Positions 10,741 to 21,353 are shown, numbered from the stretch's first letter. The stretch is 64,000 nucleotides of DNA from Abelmoschus esculentus (GCA_035048815.1 JAUCBN010000004.1:12676001-12740000), one strand, 5' to 3'. Numbers and translations: made by a program. Notes: generated by a model not told the origin, from the letters alone.

Positions 10741-13433
10741 AACAAATGAGCTCAAACCCTAGGCATGCCTTACTACCTATGACCAACTATAGACCAAGGC
10801 TCGATCGGAGTTTCACATTCAATTGATCTTCCATTTTACTTTATTCGAGTTCCTTATCACAAATGATGTACATATCATGGCATTAACAAGAGCATGTATT
10901 AAGCTATCATTCCCAAAACATATGTCATACCATCATATCAAGGCATATAACATGTTATCATATCAAAACATATATGTCATGCCACAAACCAAAGCATCTA
11001 TCATGCTATCATAAGGTCTTACCCATCATATTACCAAACAAATGATCAAATCACATAACATGCTTCATGCATAAATCACATACCTAGCATCCGTAGTCGC
11101 GTACCGTTACTTACCTCGGCATTTCCGAGCTATGCGAAATGTATTAAGCTAGTCTAACATCTAGCATAGAATCATGGCATCAAACATATCATTAACATTT
11201 AATCCTCCTTCCCGTGTTACCAAATAATTTATTAGTCCGGTTACATTTCAAATCAATTCAAATAACAAAGGTGGTTAGGACCCTAGGTCCTAACCCTAAG
11301 GTTTGCCACACTCACAATGTCTCCAAGCAACTCAAGGATTGTAGATTGCAATTCCTTTGCCTCTTTTTCTCGATACTTCGAGCCTTTCTTGTTCTTCAAC
11401 CTCTTCTCTCGGGTTATCTAACAATCCATATACAATAGCTACACATTAGGACATATAAAAGCCACTTTACTCAAGTGATCTTAAGCTTATAGAATATAAA
11501 CGAGTGTATTTGTGCATTACGGACAGTTTTGCTACCCCTTAGCGAAACGATCGTATCTCCTAGCTCCGAAGTCCGATTTTAGTCTATTTTACCTCGTTGG
11601 AAAGCTAGAAGAATTCTCTACAAGGACCAATTAACCTTACATTTTATTTCCTATTCGATTAGCTCCAGATTTCAATCGAAACAGACCCGGCCGGATTTCC
11701 GGGACTGCTCAGGTAGCCTTACGGAAACGCGTATATCTTTCTCTACCGAACTCGGATCAAGGTTACGTAAATTTTCAATTAAACTAGGTATACATGAGTA
11801 TCATGATTTAAAATTTCAGTTCCTAATTCCTTAAATCCCGACCTAGGGAATTTCTCAAAGATGGCTACTTGAAATGCATTTTCTATGCAATATCGGCTAA
11901 CTTTCATTCCATTGCTTGATTTCTTAATCCAACCTTGTTCCTACAATTTCCAGCACCTTCAAACACAAGGTTTAACATCAACTAATTCCCCAATTTCACT
12001 ATCTTATGAAACCAAATACTATATTCACAAAAATCCAATTTTCAAGTTTCCTAATCTATGGTTCATGCTTCAAAGGCTAAACCCAAACAAATATAACCCT
12101 TAAATTGAGTTTCTATCCACCCAATTAACTTGTAAACACCCTAGAATAATCAAAATCCTAAGAGCTCAAAGCCCCAAAATACTCGGTTAAGGAGAGAAAT
12201 ACTTACCGAAACCTTTAGATTCGATTTCTAGACCAAATGTCAAGACATGCAAGTACTTTCAAGCTCCCTTCCTAAGCTTCCATGAAATTTCTCTCTTCTC
12301 CCCCTTTCTTTCTTGTTGTTGTCGAGCAAATGAGAAAGATGAAGGAATTTGGGTTCTTTTCCTCCTTTTTCTTACTTTTTATTATTAATGAGTGCAAAAG
12401 ACCATTCTACCCTTAATGAAATGTCTAGATTTAATTTATTACCTGGGGTAGTTTAGGGAATTTAGGTATTTGTCATACAACCATCCTCTTTATTATATAA
12501 TTCAATTTGATCCCTTATTTTTAATCTAAATTCACATGATTCATTTAATCTATAATTTTATTCGAATCGTTTTAAAAACCCAATTTTAGGGTATTACAGA
12601 AGCATCTAACATCATCCTTGTGGAGGCATTAGTGGCATTGTAGAACATTGATACTTGTGTCCACAAGGGAAAACCATGTAGAAGGCATCTGTTTAATAAT
12701 TCTCTATAGCGCTCCCATGCCTCGTACATTGGTTCATCATCATCTTGCCTGAAAGAAGTGATTTCATTACGTATGCGATAATATAAATTACTAGGGTTGA
12801 AACGCGTAATGAATTCTCAGCAGAGTTCATCCCTAGATCCTATAGATCCTACTGGGATGCCATTTAACCATGTCTTTGCCCTAACCCTCAGTGAATAGGG
12901 GAACAATTTCAGCCTTAAAATGTCTTCATGGACTCCTTGAATTTTGAATGAATTGCACACTTCCATGAAAGACTTAAGATGTTGCCTGGCATCTTCAGTT
13001 GCAGACCCACTAAACTGTCCAATAGTGTTTAACATGTTGAACATAACAGGTTTTAGTTCAAAGTGGGTTGCTTCTATTTCTAGTGCGACCACTCCAGGGT
13101 TGAGTCCATTCAGATCTTCCACCAGGAAATCTCTGACAGTTCTCTGCCGCGGCAGTAATGGCTGCGGCAGTGGCTGCTGCGGCAATGGTGGCTGTTGAAT
13201 TCCTCCATGGTCTGCAGGTAAGTTCTGGGCTGCTGGTGGATTTGCCATAGCTGCTTGAATCCTTCTTCTTAGCCTTAAGTATGTACGTTCGATCTCTGGA
13301 TTGAATTCGTATAAAGGACTGCTTGGGTTGGCTCTGGTCATACACAAAAAATAAACCTAAATTAAAAATAACCTAATAAATAAAATAAAAAAAAAAACAA
13401 GAAAATTTTAAGAAGACAAAATTTAGTTGTCAA

Positions 13434-13451
13434 TCCCCGGCAACGGCGCCA
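13434..13451 (-). other. Primer binding site (tRNA-Asp type)
   Basis: On the minus strand it reads TGGCGCCGTTGCCGGGGA, the complement of the 3' end (including CCA) of plant tRNA-Asp(GTC). It lies 6 bp inside the 5' LTR edge at 13458. Athila-like elements commonly use this primer. The match is perfect over 18 nt. Confidence 0.9.
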
Positions 13452-13457
13452 AAAACT

Positions 13458-14782
13458 TGATGCGTGTTATAAAAGCGCAATTCTTGTGCAAGTGTACACG
13501 TCAAGTAGTAAAATGATAAGTATTTATCAAGTATCGTTCTCCGCAGGGATTGGTATACTTAATATGCCTTCCTATCATCTTCTAGCTTCTATAGAAGAAA
13601 ATAAATAATACAAATGATGAGATTGTAGAATTAAGCTAATAACTAAAATAACTAAAACTAAAGTAAGAGAGATCGAATATTGAGAAAGAGGGAAGGATCC
13701 AGTTGTGTCGTATAGCAGAGTTGACTGATCCGCTTCTGTCCAATACAACGTCACAACACTGTCTCGGCAGCACTGCAGTTTACTACCTCGGTAGTGTTAG
13801 TGTTCTCTGTCGCGACAATCTCTTGCTCTTGGGCAGAGTCTATCAAAGTTCGGCAAAGTGTCCTTTGATGCCTCTGTTTATCTCTAAGTCGAAGTACTAT
13901 TGTAAATTAGTCCTTGATGATACCTCTCGGCGTGAATCAATTGTAATAAACAACCAATCCCACACTTCTATTAGCCGTTGAAACTCTTAACTTATCCCTA
14001 AGTTAGAGTTAGTGTTACCTAACACCATTCTTATTCCTTTCGTGAATCTAACTCTCTCGATATTAGATAAATGGATTGCTTACAAACTTCTCTCTCGAGC
14101 TTGGATGCAAGAATAAAGAGAAAAGAATAAGAAAACTTCGATACTTGTATTATATTGAACAAGAAGCAAGATACAATCTTCTCTTACTATGGTCGACAAC
14201 CTTCACCTAACCCTAAGATAGTTTAGAACATGATCGACGAAAGAAACACAAGAGTTCTTAGGGTTAAGCTTTCTCAAAATAGGCTCTCTTAGTACATTGG
14301 ACGGCTAGTATATTTATAGTCTTGACCTAGGGTAAACCTTTCCTAAGTAGAATACAACTTGGAGTAAGGAACAAGTCATAAAAAAATAATATTTCCAAGT
14401 TTATTCTATCTAGAAGACTTTTCCCACGTGGCCTTTGATTTGGGCTTTTCTCGTGCTAATCTACTCCGATCCAAGTGCTTGATGTCCAGAATTGTTCAGC
14501 TCCTTTTTCTCTTTCAATCGCTCACAGCATCAGTACTGGAGCTTCTTCTGCCGCGGCATCGATTCTGCCTCAGCATTACTGCTACCTCGACAGGTATTTC
14601 CTGCAACTGCACAAAAGGTGCTGTAAAGCCTGTTTTTCCTGCAGATATTATCTTTATAAGCTGTGGCAGCAAAACATCAGTTATTGTGCATTAAGTATAT
14701 GCATCAGCTCGAATTGGTGTATATTGAGTACATAATGTTTATGAAAAGGAGTAATAAATAATAGCCTTTTAGGCACTCATCA
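13458..14782 (-). repeat. 5' LTR of the Athila-like element (complete, 1325 bp)
   Basis: On the plus strand it begins TGATGCGTGT and ends CACTCATCA, with TGATG/CATCA termini. It pairs with 2855-4075. The part nearest the primer site holds GTATCGTTCTCCGCAGGGAT next to a GTGCAAGTGTACAC block; related blocks occur near 27850 and 48370 in other LTR families. No coding potential is credible. Confidence 0.9.
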
Positions 14783-15101
14783 GACATCTCAACTTTCCAT
14801 AGCTCGACAGAGCATCCTTGTATGTCTCCTCCTTATCCCTAAGCTCGTAGAACTGTTGAAATCTATGTCTTGATGATACCTCCCGCCGTGAATCAAGGAT
14901 GAACAACAACCAAAAACATGCATCCTTTTAGTCGCTGAAACCCTTGTAGATTAGTCGATGCCCTTGAGCAAAGATTGTGCTCTCTCGTTTCGTGAGCCTA
15001 ACTCTCCCGATATTAGACAAATAGGTTTTTCTTTACATACTATCTTTGTTGAGCTCTGACGTTGGGCTTCAACGTCTGTAGAAGGGGCTCCAACGTTAAT
15101 G
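14783..15101 (-). mobile_element. Fragment of a second Athila-like LTR
   Basis: Read on the minus strand, it matches the central part of the LTRs at 30585-31948 and 38723-40082. Shared segments include TTGATTCACGGCGGGAGGTA, ATCATCAAGACATAG and the CTCGGGAGAGTTAGGCTCAC-like stretch. It was probably the insertion target of the element at 2855-14782; the other half would lie left of the window. It ends at the chromovirus LTR at 15102. Confidence 0.65.
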
Positions 15102-17569
15102 TGTAACAACCCAAATTTCGGATCCGAGTATCGGATTAACCCGAGACATTGGGCTCCGATGTTTAGACCTCGGGTTTTAAGTGTACTTGTTTTGGGCCTT
15201 TGTTTTGGGTTATCTTTGGCCCAAAGTGGGTTTTGAAAGGCTTTTTGGTAATTGCCCTAGTAAAGGACAAAGAACCTACCTTTCAAAGTTAGGTTAAGAA
15301 TCTCGTTTGGAGTCTTGAGGGTAAGTTTGTAGGGCTTAAGGAGATTTACAATACAAGGTAAAAATTATTGGTTTTGGTGGAGAAGGTAGTTGGTGTGGTT
15401 GAAGACCAAAATTGGGAATCAGTGTTGGGGGAGTTTCCATTTAAGTTTTAGTCAAGTTTTCAGCTTATGGAATCTCTTTCAGCATAATCTAATAGCCTGC
15501 TTAACTTCTTTCTTATAGAAAAAGAAGTTAGGGAAACCTTCAAGGAAGCTAGGCAAAGAAAAAAATTGAAGGAAGAGGAGAACGTGTTTGTTCTTCTTTT
15601 TCTTGTGGTTGGTGTAACACCCTGAAATTTGGCCTAGATGTTTTGGAAGTCGGGTTAGTGAACCGGTTACACCGGATAAGGCATTACACCTAGATTCGAG
15701 ATTTAAATCTTAAAAATATGTTTTCAATGGAAATAAATTATGGAAAAATTCATAAAATTATTATTTTACCTATATTTAACTTTGGTCAAATAAATTTTGG
15801 GAAATGACACTTCCATCCCTAAGATTTTGAAAACTAGTGACTATTTTAGAAAAATTGAAAAGTTGGTTGTTTTAGTGACTTAATTGTAAAAGGGTCAATA
15901 CTTAGAATCCTTAAGGTTCTATTGATCCAATCTTATTCAGCTGATCTAACTTCCAATTAATATCTTTTAATGTTTATTTAATCACTCAATTAACCCTTTA
16001 TAACTACAATTACCCATTTTATCTAAAATCACCATTTCACGTAACTTCTCATTTTCTCTCAACTTCTCCCAATTTTTCTTGGTTTCCAATCAGAATTCTC
16101 TTCAATTTTATCAAGGTAAATCACATCTTTTTGATTCAATTTCGTTTATATTATTTTCTCCTTATTTCTCTTCAATTTCCTTACATTTTACAACTTGTTT
16201 TTCATGGGTTTTTCAATTCGAAGGAGGTTGGATCATGTTTGGAGGTAAGAAACCATTCAAACCTCTGAACTTTGAGTTCTTTATTGAAATTCTCAAGTGT
16301 TTGATCCATTGCATTGAGTTCTTGATTTGTTTTATGGTTTTAATTGATGATTTTCGGTTTTTATCGATTAATTTTGATTGAATTGATGCAATCCCGTAAT
16401 AAGGTGATACCTGATGGTTTCTAATGGGTAAATCAATGAATTTTGATGTGTTTTAACATGGAATTAATGGTTCTTGGATGGGTAAACTGGATCTTAGGTT
16501 TTGGTAGTGTTAATTGGCTTAGATTTTCGGTTTATGGCTTGTTTGGGTGGCTGAATGTTGTTGTTGGTTTAGGGTGATTAGATTATAGTTCTTGGTTGTG
16601 TTTTGTTGATGAGAGGTTGTGGTTTTCGTTGGCTAAGGGCTGGAGGTCATTCGGATGAGTTTCGGATGAGTTTCGGATATGTTTTCAGTTTTTTTAAGTA
16701 TAGTTTTTGGGGCTGTTTGTTTGGGAAGTGTAGGAGGTTGATTGAATGCATTAATATGCATTAATACCTCTGTTTTGATATGTTAAAAATAGGGCAAGGT
16801 GTTGAGCTAAGTGTTGAAGGTGTTTAGGAAAAGGCAAGAATGTCAGTTGGCTTCGGCAAGCTAGTTTCGGACAAGTGGTGAGTGAGCTGCCGTGTCGGCA
16901 AGGTTTTACTTGTTTTATCAAAGGTTTGAGGGTGTAGGGATGGTGTGAAAAACCTCCCCATACTCGGAAGTAAGTTAAATGGTTTCGCTCTCTCTTTGGT
17001 TCCCATATCGTTCCATAATTGGCATATTTTAGACATGCTCTTAATGTAGTTTTACGTATGTGATTTATGCATGAGAAATGATAAGTGCTTTGGCCAAAGG
17101 ATATTTTCATTATTGTCCATTGATATCGAATATGTTTTGACAATTGAATATTTCATGAGTTTTATTAATTTCTATGCTTTGGTAACATATCCAATGATTG
17201 ATAATGTTGCATTGGTTTTATGAAAAATGCATATGAAGAAATGGTTTCCAATGCATGAATTGAGTTTGAAAATGATGCATGCATGTGTTAGCTGTTGTAT
17301 ATGCAAAGTTAATGATGGTTTCCATGACTTTTAAAGCATGAGAATGATTTGGATTAAAGTATGGTTATTACCATTTTTCCCGAATAAAGCCGTTGAGCAT
17401 GATTTGGGTTCACTTTGATGAACATATGTTGAGTGCATTGTAAAACAACAAGCTACCATGCATAATGAGAATGATATTGGCTTAGTGACACTATTTTAAG
17501 ACCTCAAATACAAATGACATGTCATTAGGATTAAGTGCACTATAATATTGAGTTAGTATGTTGTGTTGC

Positions 17570-17759
17570 CTACATGTAAACAAGGGTGACTTTGTGTCCG
17601 ACCGTGCGTGTAGAGCTTACCTATATGTAAACAAGGGTGACTTTGTGTCCGACCGTGCATATAGTTAACCCATACGTAAACAAGGGTGACTTTGTGTCAA
17701 ACTGTACGTAGTGGGGGTAACATGTATACAAGGGTGACTTCGTGTCCAACCGATGCATG
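17570..17759 (+). repeat. Four-unit array with covarying stems around a constant core
   Basis: The core ACAAGGGTGACTTTGTGTCC is nearly constant in four units. The flanking arms change together: CTACATG/CGTGTAG (17570/17607, one G-U), CTATATG/CATATAG (17621/17658, perfect), TACGT/ACGTA (17673/17706, extended by CCCA/TGGG past a bulge) and CATGTAT/ATGCATG (17721/17753, one G-U). Confidence 0.85.
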
Positions 17760-18839
17760 TTGAGACCAAATGTCTCTAGATAAGGAACAAGGAATCCGTG
17801 TATTCGATGGATATAAGGTTTGAATAAGATTAGTCACTTAGTTGCCAATATGCATGATTTATGGTTGAGACTTTTGTGTATTGTAAAGCATGAGATTGTG
17901 AAACATGTAGATTTAGAATTGCTTAGAAAATGTAATGTTTTAAAGTTATGAGTTTTACAAGCATGTGTTCTTTACTAAGTTTTGTGCAAGGATATGAGCA
18001 CGAGAGAATGGCCTAAGTGTTGCTATGTGTTTAGCATATAAGACATGTACCTTGCACATTAAAGTGTATATGGTTTAAACTTTTCTATGTGAATAGCGTG
18101 TAAGACGTAAGATGGTGCATGAAGATGCATATGTGTTAAAAAGGCTATAAGTTTTATTATTGTTTTATAAGCATGAAAGTCTTGAGAATTTTAGTTTTTG
18201 AATCGCATGAGATAATTGACACTTGATGAAGAAATTGTTTTGGTTTTGTAAACAATATTTGAGGCACTTATTTTGAGCATGATATGGCGTGATTTAAGGC
18301 ATTATTATTGATAGACTTATGGGATGCATTGCAATGGTGGTATTTCTATGTTTTACCCCTCACTAAGCTTATGCTTACCCTCTCTTATACCTTGTAATGC
18401 AGAGATATTAACCGAGGCAGCCAGGAGAAGCAAGATTCCAAGTGCGTGTCGATGAAAAGCTCAAGTATGTGTTCTAAAGTTTAATAGTAGTAAGAGAGCA
18501 ATAGGGGTTTAGTTACATGGTTGAAAGAGTTGGATTTTTGTTGATAAGAGTTACTTTGGTTATATGAACTTGAGTATGTATTGGATGTTGAATAATGTTG
18601 TTATCTTGTAAGTAAAAGCATCTAAAGGAAGTGTGTTAAATGCATTGAATCTTATGTTAAAATTAGGATGTGATGCATTTAGCTTGGGTGCCAATTGGTT
18701 AAGTTTAAGTATGGTATTTTGGTTAATGATGCATGCTCTTTGAGTTTAATTATGTTTGATTGGTGTTAAGCATATTTAATAATCTTTGTGAATGAGTTTG
18801 GAGTGCCTTTGAGGCTATTTTCTAGCAAAATTACCCAAT

Positions 18840-19041
18840 GGTATCGAAACAGGGCAGTATTGTTTCGATACACGGGCTTGAAAAGGGTGAAAAATGGTCT
18901 GGGTATCGATACCACTGCCCATGGTATCGATACCACCCTTTGTATTTTTGGCCTAGGTATCGATACCGTTTCAAATGGTATCGATACCAACCTTAGCAGT
19001 GGCACATAGGTATCGATACCAACCTTGGTGTTATCGATACC
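18840..19041 (+). repeat. Four pairs of GGTATCGATACC palindromes with 21-bp centre spacing
   Basis: Palindrome centres fall at 18845.5/18866.5, 18907.5/18928.5, 18961.5/18982.5 and 19014.5/19035.5, so every pair is exactly 21 bp apart. Pair-to-pair steps are 62, 54 and 53 bp. Five of the eight are exact GGTATCGATACC. The first pair is not individually palindromic but forms a perfect 11-bp stem, GTATCGAAACA with TGTTTCGATAC, over a 9-nt loop. Confidence 0.88.
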
Positions 19042-19722
19042 CCTTTCAGTTATGGTAGTTAAGGTTGAAATGCAAGTTTTGATTCTTTACATTTGGGTCC
19101 CTAACTAATGTGATGGCAATTAAATGAGTTGTAGGCATTATTTTGAGTTGAGAGTTGACATGAAATCTTGTAATGGACTTAATTAAAGATTGATAATACT
19201 AAATTAATATTTAGACCATGAAATTATAGAAATTTACAATTTGGTCTTTTTTGCGTATATGGTGTCATCAATGCTTGTTTTGCCTCCAGTTTCGAGCGTT
19301 GGGTTTTTAGTTTAATGCATGTACATGTAGGACACTAAATCCTCTAGACAAGTTAAAAAGAGAAAAAGAAACTTGGGTTGTTTATTGGTGCAAATCTTAC
19401 CGGATTTGTATCGATATTCCCCATGTAATCCGCTCGAGTCAGGTATCGTCTAGATCGGGTCGAGGGGGTTACATTTGGTACCCCTCCAACTCCCCCTTGC
19501 ATCATGCATCTCATGAGTTTGGGTTGCATTGCTTTTGATATGCATGTTTGATTGGTTTGGTGCCTTTAATGGTGATTTTCGTAATTAGGTGTTTGATGGC
19601 TTAAAACTGATAGCAACAGACCTTAAATCTTTCCAATAATGTGTAGGAATAATTTATGATTTAATGGTTTAAGTTTGGGTAGTGTTCTAAGCGTTTTGCG
19701 AGTCAAGACCTACATTTTTGTG

Positions 19723-20056
19723 AATGCGTTTCGATACCCTAAAAAGGAAGGGAGGGCTTAGTTAACAGGCATTTCGAAAAGTCATTCTCATGTTTCGATA
19801 CCCAAAAGTCCAGTAGCAAATTGTTTCAATACCCCTTGGTAGGTGTTTTGATACTTGAAATTCTAGTAGAAAATTGTTTCGATACCCTATATAGGGCATA
19901 TCGAAATGGGTAGGTTCCTTTTGGTCTCTTCGAAGAGGTCATCTTAGCGTATCAATATGCTAAGGAGGTATTTCGATACCGAGGCGTTTCGATACCCTCT
20001 TTGAAGGCGTATCGATATGGGATTGTTTCGATACACCTTATAGTCGTATCGATACC
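19723..20056 (+). repeat. GTTTCGATAC/GTATCGATAC palindrome cluster
   Basis: Centres fall at 19732.5, 19775.5, 19796.5, 19827.5, 19859.5, 19880.5, 19902.5, 19953.5, 19974.5, 19990.5, 20013.5, 20029.5 and 20050.5. Four neighbouring spacings are exactly 21 and one is 22. Around 19880-19905 the arms TTTCGATA and TATCGAAA enclose a second palindrome, CCCTATATAGGG. Confidence 0.78.
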
Positions 20057-20384
20057 ACTGGGTAATCTACCCAAGTTTTTAAGGGATCAATTTTGGGGTT
20101 CCATAATTTATGCTATAGGTTCCTATGGGTTAATTAAGCCATGAAATGAATATTAAAACTTGGTTTTAGTGATAATGAATCCGATATGATGATAAATGCC
20201 CGAGTCTTGCTCCTTGTGTTGGTTTTGGTATAGTTGGTGTGAAGATCCTAGGTGGATCATATTGTGTTATCGAGTCCTTGTGTGATGGAAATCCGGATAT
20301 CCAAAATACTATTGCAACACAAAAAAGTCGATCCGATGTAACATTTTGGGTGATGAATTGAAGACTATTCCGAATGGAGGATCT

Positions 20385-20620
20385 CGATGCTGTATGGACG
20401 CGGGCCTCATTCGAAGAGGCTTGATGTAACATTTCGAGCATTGGATTTGGAAGATCCCGATGTTGTATGGATGTGGGCCTCAATCCCTGGATGTAAGATC
20501 TCGTTGTTGTGTGGACGTGGGCCTCATCCTAAAGTTAGGGATTTCGGTGCTATGTGGACACGATCCCTGCTCATAGTGTAGGATCCCCATGTTGTGTGGA
20601 TGCTAGCCTCACTACCTTCT
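20385..20620 (+). repeat. Tandem array, period about 55-60 bp, with a small hairpin per unit
   Basis: Units share GATSYTGTATGGACGYGGGC-type cores. Between cores lie small inverted repeats that differ from unit to unit: GCCTC/GAGGC (20404/20416), ATCC/GGAT (20483/20489) and TCCTAA/TTAGGGA (20527/20535, one bulge). A diverged copy lies at 28700-28920. Confidence 0.7.
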
Positions 20621-21061
20621 GGTTTGATTTTGATTTGACATGTATATACTGTGTGCGTTAGTATACATCTCATTATGCCTTGTTTTTAGGTGATTATGAT
20701 AGCATCATCGTATCATGCATGATATTACATGTTTTGCTTGCTTTATTCATGATATGTATAATGTTGGCTGAGTGGCGGTGTACCCACTGAGCTTCTATAG
20801 CTTAGAATTTCAAAATGTGTTTTTTGTGCGTATGTTAGGTGAAGTTGGATCCGGAGGAGCACCATTCAAGGTTGGGATTTTTGCATCGACTTAGTGTTAG
20901 AGTACAATTTATTGATGTATTAGGCTAGTACTTGTTAAACTCTATGTAATTGTAACTCTTATTTATTTTGAGTCGAATGCATTTAAATTATTTTTACTAT
21001 TTCAGAGCTCTAACTATTTTGAATTTCTTGGACTTATATATATTTTAAATGGATTGCTATT

Positions 21062-21073
21062 TGGTATCAGAGC
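21062..21073 (+). other. Primer binding site (initiator tRNA-Met)
   Basis: TGGTATCAGAGC is complementary to the 3' end of plant initiator tRNA-Met and lies at the right edge of the 5' LTR. This is the usual primer of Ty3 chromoviruses. Confidence 0.9.
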
Positions 21074-21353
21074 TTAGGTTTAGTCTATTCTAGAAAGTCC
21101 CCGGGGAGTCTATTATGGTATCAGAAAAGTATATGTCCATGAGTTGATGTCACAACTTGAAGGGACTATGATGAGGACTTTAAGCCCGTTAAGGAGGTAC
21201 CCTCAAACGATGTAGTTGGTCAAGGGGTCAACTACTTCTCGTAGCTGAACTGGCGTTGCACCAGATTGTAGGTTAATACTGAGGATATCTTCTACGCCTC
21301 AAGAGGCACCGGTTGAGAGCGTGCAGAGACAATAAGTTGTTGACTTCCATGGA

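Larger units (their letters stand above)
8645..12598 (-). mobile_element. Solo LTR (3954 bp) nested in gag, TSD GAAGC
   Basis: The plus strand reads TGTGGCACCC at the left and GGGTATTACA at the right, so the LTR proper reads TGTAATACCC...GTGCCACA on the minus strand. Perfect 5-bp duplications GAAGC lie at 8640-8644 and 12599-12603, and they restore the host gag reading frame. There is no internal coding region, PBS or PPT. It contains a palindrome cluster (8999-9366), a 29-bp-unit repeat array (10180-10525) and a mini-hairpin array (10596-10740). The long LTR and TGTAATACCC start fit a Tekay/Del-type Ty3 family; the family assignment is inferred. Confidence 0.9.
8072..13347 (-). pseudogene. 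Gag of the Athila-like element, split by a solo LTR
   Basis: It begins MCMTRANPSSPLYEFNP at 13347, just inside the primer site, with the same MCMTR start as the plus-strand copy at 32065. The Retrotrans_gag core (HFELKPVMFNMLNTIGQF, LKLFPYSLRVRAKTWLNG) follows. A TGA stop interrupts it at about 12817, and the reading continues to 12604. A solo LTR with TSD GAAGC occupies 8645-12598. Coding resumes from 8639 (TLLDRAPAEAIEILNK) in the frame expected after removing insert plus TSD, and ends at 8072 in a Gln-rich tail. The translated residues from the LTR end (about 8645-8731) do not belong to gag. The product would be the capsid/nucleocapsid protein of the particle. Confidence 0.8.
2855..14782 (-). 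mobile_element. Non-autonomous Athila-like LTR retrotransposon (gag, protease, extra ORF)
   Basis: On the minus strand the order is 5' LTR (13458-14782), a primer site complementary to the plant tRNA-Asp 3' end (13434-13451), gag, aspartic protease, spacer, a plant-transposon-type ORF, 3' noncoding region with polypurine tract, and 3' LTR (2855-4075). There is no reverse transcriptase, RNase H or integrase; the protease is followed only by about 0.5 kb of AT-rich spacer. This is the layout of gag-only/gag-protease passengers (TR-GAG type). Gag is split by a solo LTR and carries a stop codon, and the extra ORF has in-frame stops, so this copy is dead. The 3' LTR lacks 104 bp at its outer end because of the insertion at 1-2854. 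Confidence 0.85.
15613..19473 (+). mobile_element. Solo LTR (3861 bp) nested in the chromovirus 5' LTR
   Basis: The boundaries are TGTAACACCC and GGGGGTTACA. The flanking 5-mers are GTTGG (15608-15612) and TTTGG (19474-19478), a duplication with one change. The homologous place in the other LTR (26208-26219) is continuous, which proves the insertion boundaries. There is no PBS, PPT or coding region. It belongs to the same superfamily as 1-2854, 29215-41561 and 46525-51036. ORF-like stretches at 16079-16381 and 16751-17143 have no recognisable content. Confidence 0.92.
15102..21060 (+). repeat. 5' LTR of the chromovirus (interrupted)
   Basis: Without the nested solo LTR and its TSD the LTR is about 2.1 kb. 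The left part (15102-15612) matches 25611-26215; the right part (from 19479, TACCCCTCC) matches from 26219 onwards. The exact right edge is uncertain (just before TTGGTATCAG at 21061), because the terminal CA seems mutated. It contains the palindrome cluster 19723-20056 and the tandem array 20385-20620. Confidence 0.8.
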
